A stretch of 64,000 nucleotides of DNA from positions 124,001 through 188,000 of the forward strand of contig JAFRQX010000033.1 in the NCBI GenBank assembly GCA_017428385.1. Direction: 5' to 3'. The position numbers and the translations under genes were made by a program. The first letter of the stretch is position 1; each line of letters opens with the position of its first letter. Source of the stretch: Clostridia bacterium (GTDB lineage Bacteria > Bacillota > Clostridia > Christensenellales > Aristaeellaceae). Of this stretch, positions 52,391 to 59,990 are shown piece after piece. The notes beneath the pieces are model-generated. The model was not told where the DNA came from. It saw only the letters and a list, made by a program, of their open reading frames with translations, and did no database searches.

Positions 52391-53062
52391 ATGAAACTGT
52401 TGATTGTGGACGACGAGGCCCGCATCCGTGCCCTGATCGCCAAATATGCCGCCTTTGAGGGCTATGAGACAGACGAGGCGGAAAACGGCATGCAGGCCGT
52501 TGAAAAGTGCCGCCAGAACCATTACGACCTGATTATCATGGACGTAATGATGCCGGAACTGGACGGCTTCTCCGCCGTGCGTGAGATCCGGAAAACGGAT
52601 CCCATTCCGGTGATCATGCTTTCCGCCCGCGGGGAGGAATATGACCGGATTCACGGTTTTGAACTGGGCATTGACGATTACGTTGTGAAGCCCTTCTCCC
52701 CGAAGGAGCTGATGATGCGTGTCGGCGCGGTGCTCAAGCGCAGCGGCGAAGCGGAGAAGAAGGCGGAGGAGACGGTTTCCGTCGGCGGACTGACCGTGGA
52801 CTTTACAGCCCGCCGTGTGCTGGTGGACGGTGTGGAAGCGGATCTGAGCCCGAAGGAATACGACCTGCTGTTCTACATGATCCGCAACCGGGGCATTGCC
52901 CTGACACGGGAAAAGCTCATCAGCGACGTATGGGGCTATGACTTCTTCGGAGACGACCGGACGCTGGACACCCATATCAAGCTGCTGCGCAAGCAGCTGG
53001 GGCCCTATGCGGACAAGATCACAACGCTCAGAGGGGTAGGCTATCGTTTTGAGAAGGAATAA
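52391..53062 (+). CDS. OmpR-family response regulator
   Basis: The 223-residue protein has a receiver domain (VDDEARIRAL acidic pocket, phosphoacceptor Asp in LIIMDVMMPELDG, conserved Lys in VVKPFSP) and a winged-helix DNA-binding domain (LSPKEYDLLFYMIRNRG ... TLDTHIKLLRKQLG). GGAGGAAT lies at the end of the previous gene. It overlaps the sensor kinase gene by 14 bases and probably controls the cell-wall genes it follows. Confidence 0.93.
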   Translation: MKLLIVDDEARIRALIAKYAAFEGYETDEAENGMQAVEKCRQNHYDLIIMDVMMPELDGFSAVREIRKTDPIPVIMLSARGEEYDRIHGFELGIDDYVVKPFSPKELMMRVGAVLKRSGEAEKKAEETVSVGGLTVDFTARRVLVDGVEADLSPKEYDLLFYMIRNRGIALTREKLISDVWGYDFFGDDRTLDTHIKLLRKQLGPYADKITTLRGVGYRFEKE

Positions 53063-54143
53063 TCTGGCTTACCGGGAGGAATTCCTCGCCGGCCGGGTCG
53101 GTATCCGGGCCAAGATAATGATTTATCTCGCGATCTTCGCGGGATTTATCATTTCCACGGTATGGATGCTGCAGGGAGTGCTGTTCCGGAACCTGTACCG
53201 GGGCGCGTCTGTGATCCAGATTGAGGACGCCGTACGGACCCAGTTCCTGCTGACTGTCGGTGCGATTGTACTGGCAACAGTCCTTGTGGGCTTTACCATG
53301 GCCAGGATCATTTCGGAGCCCATCATTGAGACCAGTGAGGCGGCCAGGGAACTGAGCCGTTCCCGCTACACCCGCCCGCCGCACAGCGGCGGCTACCGGG
53401 AGATCGCGGAGCTGAATGACACCCTGGTGCGGGCCGCGGAGGACCTGGGGAAGGTTGAAGACCTCCAGCGGGAACTGATCGCCAATATCAGCCATGACCT
53501 GCGCACGCCCCTGACCATGATCGAGGGCTATGCGGAAGCCATGCGGGACATTCCCGAAGAGGTAACGCCCGAGAATATGCAGATCATCATTGACGAGACG
53601 AACCGCCTGAGTTCCATGGTTAATGAGGTGCTGGATTTCAGCCGGCTCCGCACCGGCAATATGGAACTGGAAAAGAAGCCCTTTAACCTGACGGAGGAGA
53701 TCCGGGAGATCTGCAACCGGGTGGGACGGATGACCTCTGTGGACGGCTATACGGTGGTCTTTGAACCGGCGGAAGACCGGGAGGTAGTCGGGGACCGGGG
53801 CCGGATCGGCCAGGTGCTGTACAACCTGCTGGGAAACGCGCTGACCTATACCGGAGAGGATAAAACCGTCCGGATTACCCAGCGGGATACCGCAGCCGGT
53901 ATCCGCGTGCAGATTTCCGATAGCGGAGAAGGTATTCCGGCGGATGAACTGCCGTTTATCTGGGACCGGTATTACCGGAGCCGGGAGAACCACCGCCGGT
54001 CAGTCATCGGCAGCGGACTGGGCCTCAATATCTGCCGTGGCATCCTGGAGAAGCACGGCGCGGATTACGGCGTCAGAAGCGAACCGGGGCAGGGGACAAC
54101 CTTCTGGTTTACTCTGCCGACGTCAGAAAAAACAGAAGCATAA
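53049..54143 (+). CDS. Membrane sensor histidine kinase
   Basis: The 364-residue protein has two membrane helices at about residues 24-45 and 72-92 with a very short outer loop between them, a HAMP-like linker, HisKA with the phosphorylated His in NISHDLRTPLTMIEGYAEAM, and an HATPase domain (NLLGNALTYT, DSGEGIP, GSGLGLNICRGI). It probably starts at TTG 53049, overlapping the regulator gene. The short outer loop suggests it senses membrane or cell-wall state, as in VanS-like and intramembrane-sensing kinases. Confidence 0.9.
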   Translation: MRRNNLAYREEFLAGRVGIRAKIMIYLAIFAGFIISTVWMLQGVLFRNLYRGASVIQIEDAVRTQFLLTVGAIVLATVLVGFTMARIISEPIIETSEAARELSRSRYTRPPHSGGYREIAELNDTLVRAAEDLGKVEDLQRELIANISHDLRTPLTMIEGYAEAMRDIPEEVTPENMQIIIDETNRLSSMVNEVLDFSRLRTGNMELEKKPFNLTEEIREICNRVGRMTSVDGYTVVFEPAEDREVVGDRGRIGQVLYNLLGNALTYTGEDKTVRITQRDTAAGIRVQISDSGEGIPADELPFIWDRYYRSRENHRRSVIGSGLGLNICRGILEKHGADYGVRSEPGQGTTFWFTLPTSEKTEA

Positions 54144-54152
54144 AAGCATAAG

Positions 54153-54184
54153 AAAAAACCGATGCATCTGCATCGGTTTTTTTG
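54153..54184 (+). terminator. Terminator after the sensor kinase
   Basis: A perfect 14-bp stem (54153-54166 with 54169-54182, AAAAAACCGATGCA on the left arm) ends in a T-run. Being symmetric with A-rich and T-rich arms, it can also stop the convergent tRNA transcript. Confidence 0.9.
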
Positions 54185-54186
54185 TG

Positions 54187-54258
<72 letters not shown>

Positions 54259-54260
54259 AG

Positions 54261-54336
54261 TGGAGCGGTAGACGGGACTCGGACCCGCGACATCCACCTT
54301 GGCAAGGTGGCACTCTACCAACTGAGCTACTACCGC
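54261..54336 (-). tRNA. tRNA-Gly (anticodon GCC)
   Basis: Acceptor GCGGTAG/CTACCGC, anticodon loop TTGCCAA and T-loop GGTCCGAGTCC are present; the 3' CCA is encoded (54263-54261). Confidence 0.95.
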
Positions 54337-54358
54337 ATATAAGGGAACCGGGATACTG

Positions 54359-54439
54359 TGCGGACGAAGAGACTCGAACTCTTACGCCTTTCGACACCAG
54401 ATCCTAAGTCTGGCGCGTCTGCCATTCCGCCACGCCCGC
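54359..54439 (-). tRNA. tRNA-Leu (anticodon TAG)
   Basis: The minus strand starts GCGGGCGTGGCGGAATGGCA, has anticodon loop CTTAGGA, and a long variable arm of the class II tRNA type (TGTCGAAAGGCGT). CCA is not encoded. Confidence 0.94.
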
Positions 54440-54468
54440 AGGACAGACCCGGCGAAAGCAGAGGAAAG

Positions 54469-54541
54469 TGACCCATTGGAGATTCGAACTCCAGACACCT
54501 TGATTAAAAGTCAAGTGCTCTGCCAACTGAGCTAATGGGTC
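54469..54541 (-). tRNA. tRNA-Lys (anticodon TTT)
   Basis: Acceptor GACCCAT/ATGGGTC, anticodon loop CTTTTAA and T-loop AGTTCGAATCT are visible; CCA is not encoded. Confidence 0.95.
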
Positions 54542-54546
54542 ATATG

Positions 54547-54618
54547 CTGGGGTGGCAGGGCTCGAACCTACGAATGCGGGAGTCAAAGTCCCGTGCCTTA
54601 CCACTTGGCTACACCCCA
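54547..54618 (-). tRNA. tRNA-Gln (anticodon TTG)
   Basis: The minus strand begins TGGGGTGTAGCCAAGTGGTA, a typical glutamine tRNA start with U1-A72-like end, and has anticodon loop CTTTGAC. CCA is not encoded. Confidence 0.94.
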
Positions 54619-54658
54619 ACGTAGGTAATCTGCCAGCTTGACGCCGATAGAAGGAAAA

Positions 54659-54735
54659 TGGGGTGAGTAGTGGGACTCGAACCCACGGTCTTCAGAGCCA
54701 CAATCTGACGCGTTAACCAACTACGCTATACCCAC
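54659..54735 (-). tRNA. tRNA-His (anticodon GTG)
   Basis: The minus strand starts GTGGGTATAGCG, with an extra upstream G (54736) that can serve as the His-specific G-1, anticodon loop TTGTGGC and an encoded CCA. Confidence 0.94.
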
Positions 54736-54743
54736 CATGTACT

Positions 54744-54820
54744 TGGCGCGCCTGGAGGGACTCGAACCCCCGGCCCACGGCTTAGAAGGCCGTTGCTCTA
54801 TCCAACTGAGCTACAGGCGC
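54744..54820 (-). tRNA. tRNA-Arg (anticodon TCT)
   Basis: Acceptor GCGCCTG/CAGGCGC, anticodon loop CTTCTAA, T-loop GGTTCGAGTCC and encoded CCA are present. It is the first gene of the tRNA transcript. Confidence 0.95.
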
Positions 54821-54853
54821 ATGCCACAGGACGGCTTCCGATCTTTATCGGCG

Positions 54854-54886
54854 CTTTCAGTGGAAACCTGCCGTTTCCGCTGACAG
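54854..54886 (-). other. Leader hairpin at the start of the tRNA transcript
   Basis: A 14-base arm (54854-54867) pairs with 54873-54886 with one wobble and one mismatch, around a five-base loop. It sits just after the predicted start point, so the pre-tRNA would begin with this stem-loop. Confidence 0.6.
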
Positions 54887-54892
54887 ATACGT

Positions 54893-54921
54893 ATTATATC
54901 ACTGTGAAATACTGGTGTCAA
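54893..54921 (-). promoter_or_regulatory. Consensus promoter of the tRNA cluster
   Basis: On the minus strand, TTGACA (54921-54916) and TATAAT (54898-54893) have a 17-base spacer and an extended TG upstream of the -10. This is a full consensus sigma-A promoter. Confidence 0.92.
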
Positions 54922-54941
54922 CGTTTTTTCACCATTACACA

Positions 54942-54970
54942 TTGACAAATCATCAGGAGAATATTATGCT
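54942..54970 (+). promoter_or_regulatory. Promoter of the RNase P RNA gene
   Basis: TTGACA at 54942-54947 and TATGCT at 54965-54970 have a 17-base spacer, pointing to a start at about 54976, where the RNA begins. Confidence 0.7.
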
Positions 54971-54975
54971 ATCCG

Positions 54976-55316
54976 CGTGCGAGGTGAACAGACGGTCGCA
55001 GGCCTTTAGGCATGAGGAAAGTCCGGGCACCACAGGGCAAGGGTGCCGGCTAACGGCCGGCGGAGGTGACTCCAGGGAGAGTGCAACAGAAATAAACCGC
55101 CGCCCTTCGGGACGGTAAGGATGGAAAGGCGAGGTAAGAGCTCACCCGCGAACCTGGTAACAGGTCTGCGCTGTAAACCCCACCCGGTGCAAGATGCAAT
55201 GAGGGCATGTCGGTGGCCCGCCGCGCCCCTCGCGATCGCTTGAGCCGTGCGGTAACGTACGGCCTGGATAGATGACCGTCCAATACAGAACCCGGCTTAT
55301 GGTCACGCTCGCACGA
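54976..55316 (+). ncRNA. rnpB: RNase P RNA, bacterial class A-like
   Basis: Universal RNase P RNA blocks are visible: GAGGAAAGTCCGGGC at 55014-55028 (CR I/P4), GAGGTAAGAGCTCACC in the middle, TAGATGACCGTCC and ACAGAACCCGGCTTA at 55285-55299 (CR V/P4). The ends pair perfectly as helix P1 (CGTGCGAG 54976-54983 with CTCGCACG 55308-55315). It is the catalytic RNA that trims tRNA 5' leaders, and it faces away from seven tRNA genes. Confidence 0.95.
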
Positions 55317-55320
55317 CGTG

Positions 55321-55350
55321 AAAAAGCTCTCCGCAGAGGAGAGCTTTTTC
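55321..55350 (+). terminator. Terminator of rnpB
   Basis: AAAAAGCTCTCC (55321-55332) pairs perfectly with GGAGAGCTTTTT (55338-55349), ending in T residues. Confidence 0.92.
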
Positions 55351-55365
55351 TTTACCAATAAAACC

Positions 55366-56208
55366 TTATTTCATTTCTGTGAGGATTTCCCCGTTCCGGA
55401 GGGTAATCAGAATGCCGCGTTCGGTATCCTGGGTGATCAGCACCGGAATATGATTGTTTCTCAGTAACTGAAGCACCCGGGGATCCGGTGTGTCCGGTTC
55501 GTCTTCTGAATTGGTGGAGATTACTGCCAGGGAGGGCTGGACCGCGTTAACAAAGGCAATGCTGGTGGCATCTTCTTCACCGTGGTTGCCGATCTTCAGC
55601 ACATCTGCGTGGGGAATGAGTCCGGCCTTCAGCAGGGAATCTTCTTCCGGGAATTCCATATCACCTGTCAGCAGGATGCTTCCACCGCCGCCTTCCGCCA
55701 GGATCACCAGGGAATTATTATTTTCGGCTTCTTCGTTTAATTCCAGCGGACCAAGGACTGTCAGCTTTCCGCCGTCCAGCGGGAGCGTGTCCCCGGACGC
55801 CAGGTAATTGATCTCATAATCTTTCTTTTTGATTGCCTTCTCAACGGGATGCTTTCCGTCTTCCTTCTTCAGTACATAGTACTTTGAAGTATAGATGTTC
55901 TCAACTTCAATCTCGGATTCCAGCAGCGCTTTCAGTCCGCCGGTATGATCCGCGTGGGTATGAGTCAGGATCACGCCTGTCAGCTTTGTGATGCCTTCCT
56001 TCCGCAGCGCGTCGAGAAGCGTATCCGAGTTCTTTTTGATGCCTGTATCGATCAGGTAGGCACTCTGGCCGCAGCGAAGCAGCAGCGCGTCCGCTTTGCG
56101 TACGTTGAGCGCCAGTAAGGACATTTCCGATTCTTCCGCCTGTTCACCGGATCCTGCGGAGAACAGCAGGGAAAGAACCAGAAGAGATGTCAGCAGAATC
56201 TTCTTCAT
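55366..56208 (-). CDS. Secreted metallo-beta-lactamase-fold hydrolase (ComEC C-terminal-like)
   Basis: The 280-residue protein has a signal peptide (LLTSLLVLSLLFSAGSG), then ALNVRKADALLLRCGQSAYLIDTG and the zinc motif HTHADHTGG, with further ligands in LLTGDMEF and KIGNHGEEDAT. This is the stand-alone form of the ComEC nuclease-like domain found in many Firmicutes. It probably hydrolyses a phosphodiester or related bond outside the membrane; the substrate is unknown. ATG 56208 overlaps the tadA stop in ATGA form. Confidence 0.86.
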   Translation of the reverse strand: MKKILLTSLLVLSLLFSAGSGEQAEESEMSLLALNVRKADALLLRCGQSAYLIDTGIKKNSDTLLDALRKEGITKLTGVILTHTHADHTGGLKALLESEIEVENIYTSKYYVLKKEDGKHPVEKAIKKKDYEINYLASGDTLPLDGGKLTVLGPLELNEEAENNNSLVILAEGGGGSILLTGDMEFPEEDSLLKAGLIPHADVLKIGNHGEEDATSIAFVNAVQPSLAVISTNSEDEPDTPDPRVLQLLRNNHIPVLITQDTERGILITLRNGEILTEMK

Positions 56209-56675
56209 TCGTTTCCTCCTTCCGGACGTCTCTCACTAAAGAAACGATTCAGCAGTTCCCTGCATTCCTCACCGGAATCAGACTGCTCCCAGACTGTGTG
56301 TCCGTGAAGCAGGGGATCTCCGGGCAGGTCGTAAATACTGCCGCAGCAGCCGGCTTCCGGATCGGCAGCGCCGAACACGCACCGGCCCAGACGGCTCATA
56401 AGGAGCGCACCGGAACACATGGGGCAGGGCTCCAGGGTGACGTACAGGGTACAGTCCTTCAGACGCCAGTCTCCGAGTTTTGTCGCACCGTTGCGCAGGC
56501 ACAGCATTTCCGCATGGGCGGTGGGATCCTTCAGCGCTTCCCGCCGGTTATGGTCCGCCCAGAGGAGGGTATTGCCGTGATACAAAGCGGCACCGACAGG
56601 CACTTCGCCTTCAGAAAAGGCTTTTTCAGCTTCCTTCATGGCCTCCAGCATACCGGCCCGATCCTGTGCATTCAT
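56205..56675 (-). CDS. tadA: tRNA-specific adenosine(34) deaminase
   Basis: The 156-residue protein carries the cytidine-deaminase-fold zinc site: PTAHAEMLCLR (His ligand and catalytic Glu) and LEPCPMCSGAL (two Cys ligands), with VPVGAALYHG near the start and CCGSIYDLPGDPLLHG near the end. It converts A34 to inosine in tRNA-Arg(ACG). The start MNAQDRAGMLEAM at 56675 follows AAGGAGGAG; a longer frame start lacks a site. It is the first gene of a two-gene unit. Confidence 0.94.
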   Translation of the reverse strand: MNAQDRAGMLEAMKEAEKAFSEGEVPVGAALYHGNTLLWADHNRREALKDPTAHAEMLCLRNGATKLGDWRLKDCTLYVTLEPCPMCSGALLMSRLGRCVFGAADPEAGCCGSIYDLPGDPLLHGHTVWEQSDSGEECRELLNRFFSERRPEGGNE

Positions 56676-56779
56676 GGCGCTCTCCTCCTTTCCGGATACA
56701 TCTCGGTTCGCCTTCATTATTATAGAGACAAAAGAAAATGTCAACATTTAAGGGGAAAGGACAATTCTGAGCAATTTCG

Positions 56780-57024
56780 GTTACACTTATGAACTCCAAA
56801 CCATGTTCTGTGAATCCGGTCATGAAACCGATACAGGGAAGGTTATGTAACTGTGAAGTAAGTTTTTGACAGCATGACTATCCGATTTTACGGAAAGGTA
56901 TAGGGAGAAGAAGGCTTAACTTGTAACCGATACATGAAAATAATTTTGTAAAGGTTTTCTTTCCCATGTAACAAAATACTTGCAAAATGGGATACACACT
57001 GCTACAATGTAACCGTATTGTAAA
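56780..57024 (+). promoter_or_regulatory. TGTAAC-motif region upstream of the BTAD regulator
   Basis: TGTAAC occurs at 56846, 56922, 56967 and 57008 (start positions), inverted as GTTACA at 56780, with a TGTAAA at 57019. This 450-base AT-rich gap has no gene. The copies are candidate binding sites for the regulator encoded at 57124. Confidence 0.45.
56980..57008 (+). promoter_or_regulatory. Putative promoter of the BTAD regulator gene
   Basis: TTGCAA at 56980-56985 and TACAAT at 57003-57008 have a 17-base spacer. One TGTAAC copy begins on the last base of the -10 box. Confidence 0.6.
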
Positions 57025-57123
57025 ATGTGAACGTCTGTTGATTTGCAGGAAACAATTGCGCAACATTTGCAAAGAGTAAATGCTTTAACGCGGCAGAGTA
57101 AAAGGGTACGAGGGAGATAAAAC

Positions 57124-58356
57124 ATGGCAGAAACCATTCGGATTCAAATGATGGATCACTTCCTGATCTATATAGATGAGAAGAAGACAGATCAGCTTGC
57201 GGTCAAGTCCAAAAAGGGCGCGGCTCTTGTTCAGTATCTTATCCTGAACGAAGGAGAACGGGTCCCAAACCAGAAGCTGCTGGCTGCCCTGTGGGACGAA
57301 GAAAAGAGCACCAACCCTGAGAACGCCCTGAAGACGCTCGTCAGCCGTCTGCGTGTACTGCTTAACCAGATTGATCCCGCACTGGGTGCGTGCGTGGTTT
57401 CCGACCGCGGTGCCTATCACTGGCAGTGCCCGGAAAACATGACCATCGACATGTATGAGATCGATTCGATCTTTAACCGCCTGGCAGAGAACAATGTGCC
57501 CCAGGCGGAACTGCGCCGCCTGTACAACCAGCTGCTGGAAAAGTACCAGGGCGACCTGCTGCAGCACTCCGAACAGAATGAATGGGCGCTGGCGAAGGCT
57601 ACCACCATGCACAACAAGTACATGGCGGCCGTTTATGCCTACATTGAAATGCTGAAGACAAGCGGACAGTACGCGGATATCGTCAGCATCTGCCGCCGCG
57701 CGCTGGATGTGGACTCCTTCGACGACCGCCTGCACATGGAGCTGATGTCCGCCCTGATCAAGATCAACCGGACCGGTGAAGCACTGGTGCAGTACAAGCA
57801 CGTTGTCCAGCTGAACTATCACTACCTCGGCGTACAGCCCAGCGAAGACCTGCAGGAGTTCTACAAGCAGATCGTATCCGCCGGTAAGACCCTGGACTTC
57901 AACCTTGAATCCATCCGCAACGAACTGCGTGAAAGCGGTGAGCGCCGCGGCGCTTTCGTGTGTGAATACACCGTATTCAAAGAAATCTTCAACCTGCAGA
58001 TGCGCAACCTGGAACGCCTGGGCGCAACCATGTTCCTGGCGATCATCATGGTGTCTCCCTACAACGATAAGGAAATTGACACCATGCGGCAGAACAACAT
58101 CATGAACGGCCTGCTGGAGATCCTGACGAAGAACCTGCGTAAGGGCGACACCATCACCCGTTTCGCTCCCACGGTTTTCGCTCTGCTCCTGCCCACCGTG
58201 AACTACAACACAGGTGGCATGGTACTGGAACGTATCAAGCGGGTCTTCTACCGCAGCTATCCCAACAGCAATATCGTCTTCAATTACCGTGTTGGTCCCC
58301 TGAACTCCCAGAACATGGCTACAGATCATCCGGAGATCGAACCGAGACTGGAATAA
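57124..58356 (+). CDS. SARP-like transcriptional regulator: winged helix, BTAD and degenerate GGDEF-like C-terminus
   Basis: The 410-residue protein starts with an OmpR-like winged helix (LAVKSKKGAALVQYLILNEGERVPNQKLLAALW ... ENALKTLVSRLRVLL), continues with a bacterial transcriptional activator (BTAD) helical repeat domain at about residues 105-250 (YQGDLLQHSEQNEWALAK, ALDVDSFDDRLHMELMSALIKINRTGEALVQYKHV), and ends with about 130 residues resembling a GGDEF fold (FLAIIMVSPY, LLEILTKNLRKGDTITRFAPTVFALLLPTV) without the GGDEF loop. This form could bind a ligand or only mediate contacts. It precedes two secreted proteins that it may control. GGGAGATAAAAC leads into the ATG. Confidence 0.82.
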   Translation: MAETIRIQMMDHFLIYIDEKKTDQLAVKSKKGAALVQYLILNEGERVPNQKLLAALWDEEKSTNPENALKTLVSRLRVLLNQIDPALGACVVSDRGAYHWQCPENMTIDMYEIDSIFNRLAENNVPQAELRRLYNQLLEKYQGDLLQHSEQNEWALAKATTMHNKYMAAVYAYIEMLKTSGQYADIVSICRRALDVDSFDDRLHMELMSALIKINRTGEALVQYKHVVQLNYHYLGVQPSEDLQEFYKQIVSAGKTLDFNLESIRNELRESGERRGAFVCEYTVFKEIFNLQMRNLERLGATMFLAIIMVSPYNDKEIDTMRQNNIMNGLLEILTKNLRKGDTITRFAPTVFALLLPTVNYNTGGMVLERIKRVFYRSYPNSNIVFNYRVGPLNSQNMATDHPEIEPRLE

Positions 58357-58376
58357 CCTTTCCTATATAAACATGA

Positions 58377-58405
58377 AGTGCTCCCGTAAGGGGAGCGCTT
58401 TTTTT
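58377..58405 (+). terminator. Terminator after the BTAD regulator gene
   Basis: AGTGCTCCC (58377-58385) pairs with GGGAGCGCT (58391-58399), followed by TTTTTT. Confidence 0.85.
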
Positions 58406-58794
58406 ATGTTCAGACGTCACTATAGCCCTTTATCAATGTAACTAAATAAAGGGGAGAAGAGGCTTTTGACCGCTTGTTCAGCGGATGGATTCAAATAAAA
58501 TACACAAAAATCGAATCGATTTTTACAATCAAAAAACGTTCTTAAAAGAGATGAAGTCACAATGATTACATAGCAAAAATGCCAAAAACAACATGTAATT
58601 AACTATCTGGAAAACACTGTCTGAAAACCTCTCAAACGCTTGATAACACAGGATTTATATGTTAGGATAATATGATTAAGTGCAAAAGTAAATCGTTTGC
58701 ACTATTACACAGAAAAGGCACTTGAATACAACGATAGTTACACGGAATGATCCGTAGACGGAAATTATTACATTCTCAAAAAGGAGTCGGGACT
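58406..58794. other. AT-rich intergenic region with inverted repeats
   Basis: No gene is visible. The region holds the inverted repeats AAAAATCG/CGATTTTT (58506-58513 and 58517-58524) and AGTGCAAA/TTTGCACT (58679-58686 and 58696-58703), a TGTAAC at 58437, a GTTACA at 58737 and other TGTAAT/ATTACA forms. It probably contains the control region for the secreted proteins downstream; I could not place a convincing promoter. Confidence 0.5.
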
Positions 58795-59910
58795 ATGAAA
58801 AATCGTTTCATCCAGATGTTTCTCGTGATCTGCGCAGTGATGCTGATGATCTGCGCTGTTTCCGTATGGGCAGCTGCTGAAGACGCAAATGCCACACCTA
58901 CAGACCTGGCGCCTGTTGAACAGGAGGAGTCTGTACCGGAAACAACCGAGCCCGAGACAACAGAACCGGAGACGACGGAGCCGGAAACAACGGAACCTGA
59001 GGCACAAGAGCCCCAGGCAGCCGAACCTGAGGTTACGGAACCGGAAGAAACGGCTGATGATGAAGAAGCCTCCGACAGTGTTGAGATTATCATCACCAAG
59101 GCGGTACGCATTGGTGATTCCTGGAGCGGGACGATGAAGAAGACAAAGCCCGCAGTCCTGAAGCTGGACATAGATCATGCACAACAGGTGAACCTGGTTG
59201 TGCTGGGTCGTCATGGCTGGATCACAGTGGAGAAATCCGACAGGCTTTCAGATAACCCTGCCAGAACCCTGACAAATGACGAAACAAGTCAGACAGTCAT
59301 CAGCTGGTATGCTGAGGCAGGATCCTACCTGGTCACCCTGGGACCTGTGGAACCCAACCTCATGGCTAAACTGAATGTCTTCATTATGAATGACGCAGGC
59401 TATGAAAGCTGGTTAGCAGAACGGGCAGAACCGGAAGAACAGACTGAAGAGCCAGTGGAAGAATCTGAGGAACCAGTTGAAGAACCCGCAGAGGAACCAG
59501 AAGAACAACCTGAAGAACCGGAAGAACAAATAGAAGAAGAACCAGAAGAGGAAGAAGAAACCACAGAAGAGACTGTGAATGAACCTATAGAAGAACCGAC
59601 AGAGCCTGAAGAGAATACAGAAGAAGAAAACATACCGGAGTCTGAAGAAAGACCGGAAAGACATATAACCGTTGATGTAACATGGGATGTGCCTGATCCA
59701 GTGATAGGTGATACGGCTCATTTCAAGGCAATAATGGAAGGGTATGAAGGCCTACAGTACACAGTACAGTGGCAGTACAGCCCTGATGAAAATACCTGGT
59801 ACGATATACCGAATGAAACAGAAACCACGATGGATGTCGTCGTTACTCCGGAAAACAACATAGTGTACTGGAGAATACTGGTTTATCTCGAAGATAACCA
59901 GATTGACTGA
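58795..59910 (+). CDS. Secreted acidic Pro/Glu/Thr-repeat protein
   Basis: The 371-residue protein starts at ATG 58795 behind AAAAAGGAG. It has a signal peptide (MFLVICAVMLMICAVSVWAAA), a repeat of TTEPE units at about residues 47-75, a folded region at about residues 100-210 (VRIGDSWSGTMKKTKPAVLKLDI ... SYLVTLGPVEPN), an EEP-rich stretch at about residues 210-295 and an Ig-like C-terminal domain (VTWDVPDPVIGDTAHFKAIMEGYEGLQYTVQWQYSPD). No LPxTG or membrane anchor is seen. The acidic stretches look like wall spacers. Function is unknown; it precedes a giant adhesin and probably works with it at the cell surface. Confidence 0.78.
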   Translation: MKNRFIQMFLVICAVMLMICAVSVWAAAEDANATPTDLAPVEQEESVPETTEPETTEPETTEPETTEPEAQEPQAAEPEVTEPEETADDEEASDSVEIIITKAVRIGDSWSGTMKKTKPAVLKLDIDHAQQVNLVVLGRHGWITVEKSDRLSDNPARTLTNDETSQTVISWYAEAGSYLVTLGPVEPNLMAKLNVFIMNDAGYESWLAERAEPEEQTEEPVEESEEPVEEPAEEPEEQPEEPEEQIEEEPEEEEETTEETVNEPIEEPTEPEENTEEENIPESEERPERHITVDVTWDVPDPVIGDTAHFKAIMEGYEGLQYTVQWQYSPDENTWYDIPNETETTMDVVVTPENNIVYWRILVYLEDNQID

Positions 59911-59990
59911 TCTATATTTGCCGTGCCCGAATGGGTACGGCTTAAGCTGCTTCTTAACGACTGATAAGTTTGTTGAAAAGAGGGAACCTG

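Noticed and set aside
57085..58329. Minus-strand frame of over 400 codons opposite the BTAD regulator
   Set aside because: Amino acid composition is shadow-like (runs of V, H, Q) and the plus strand encodes a clear regulator.
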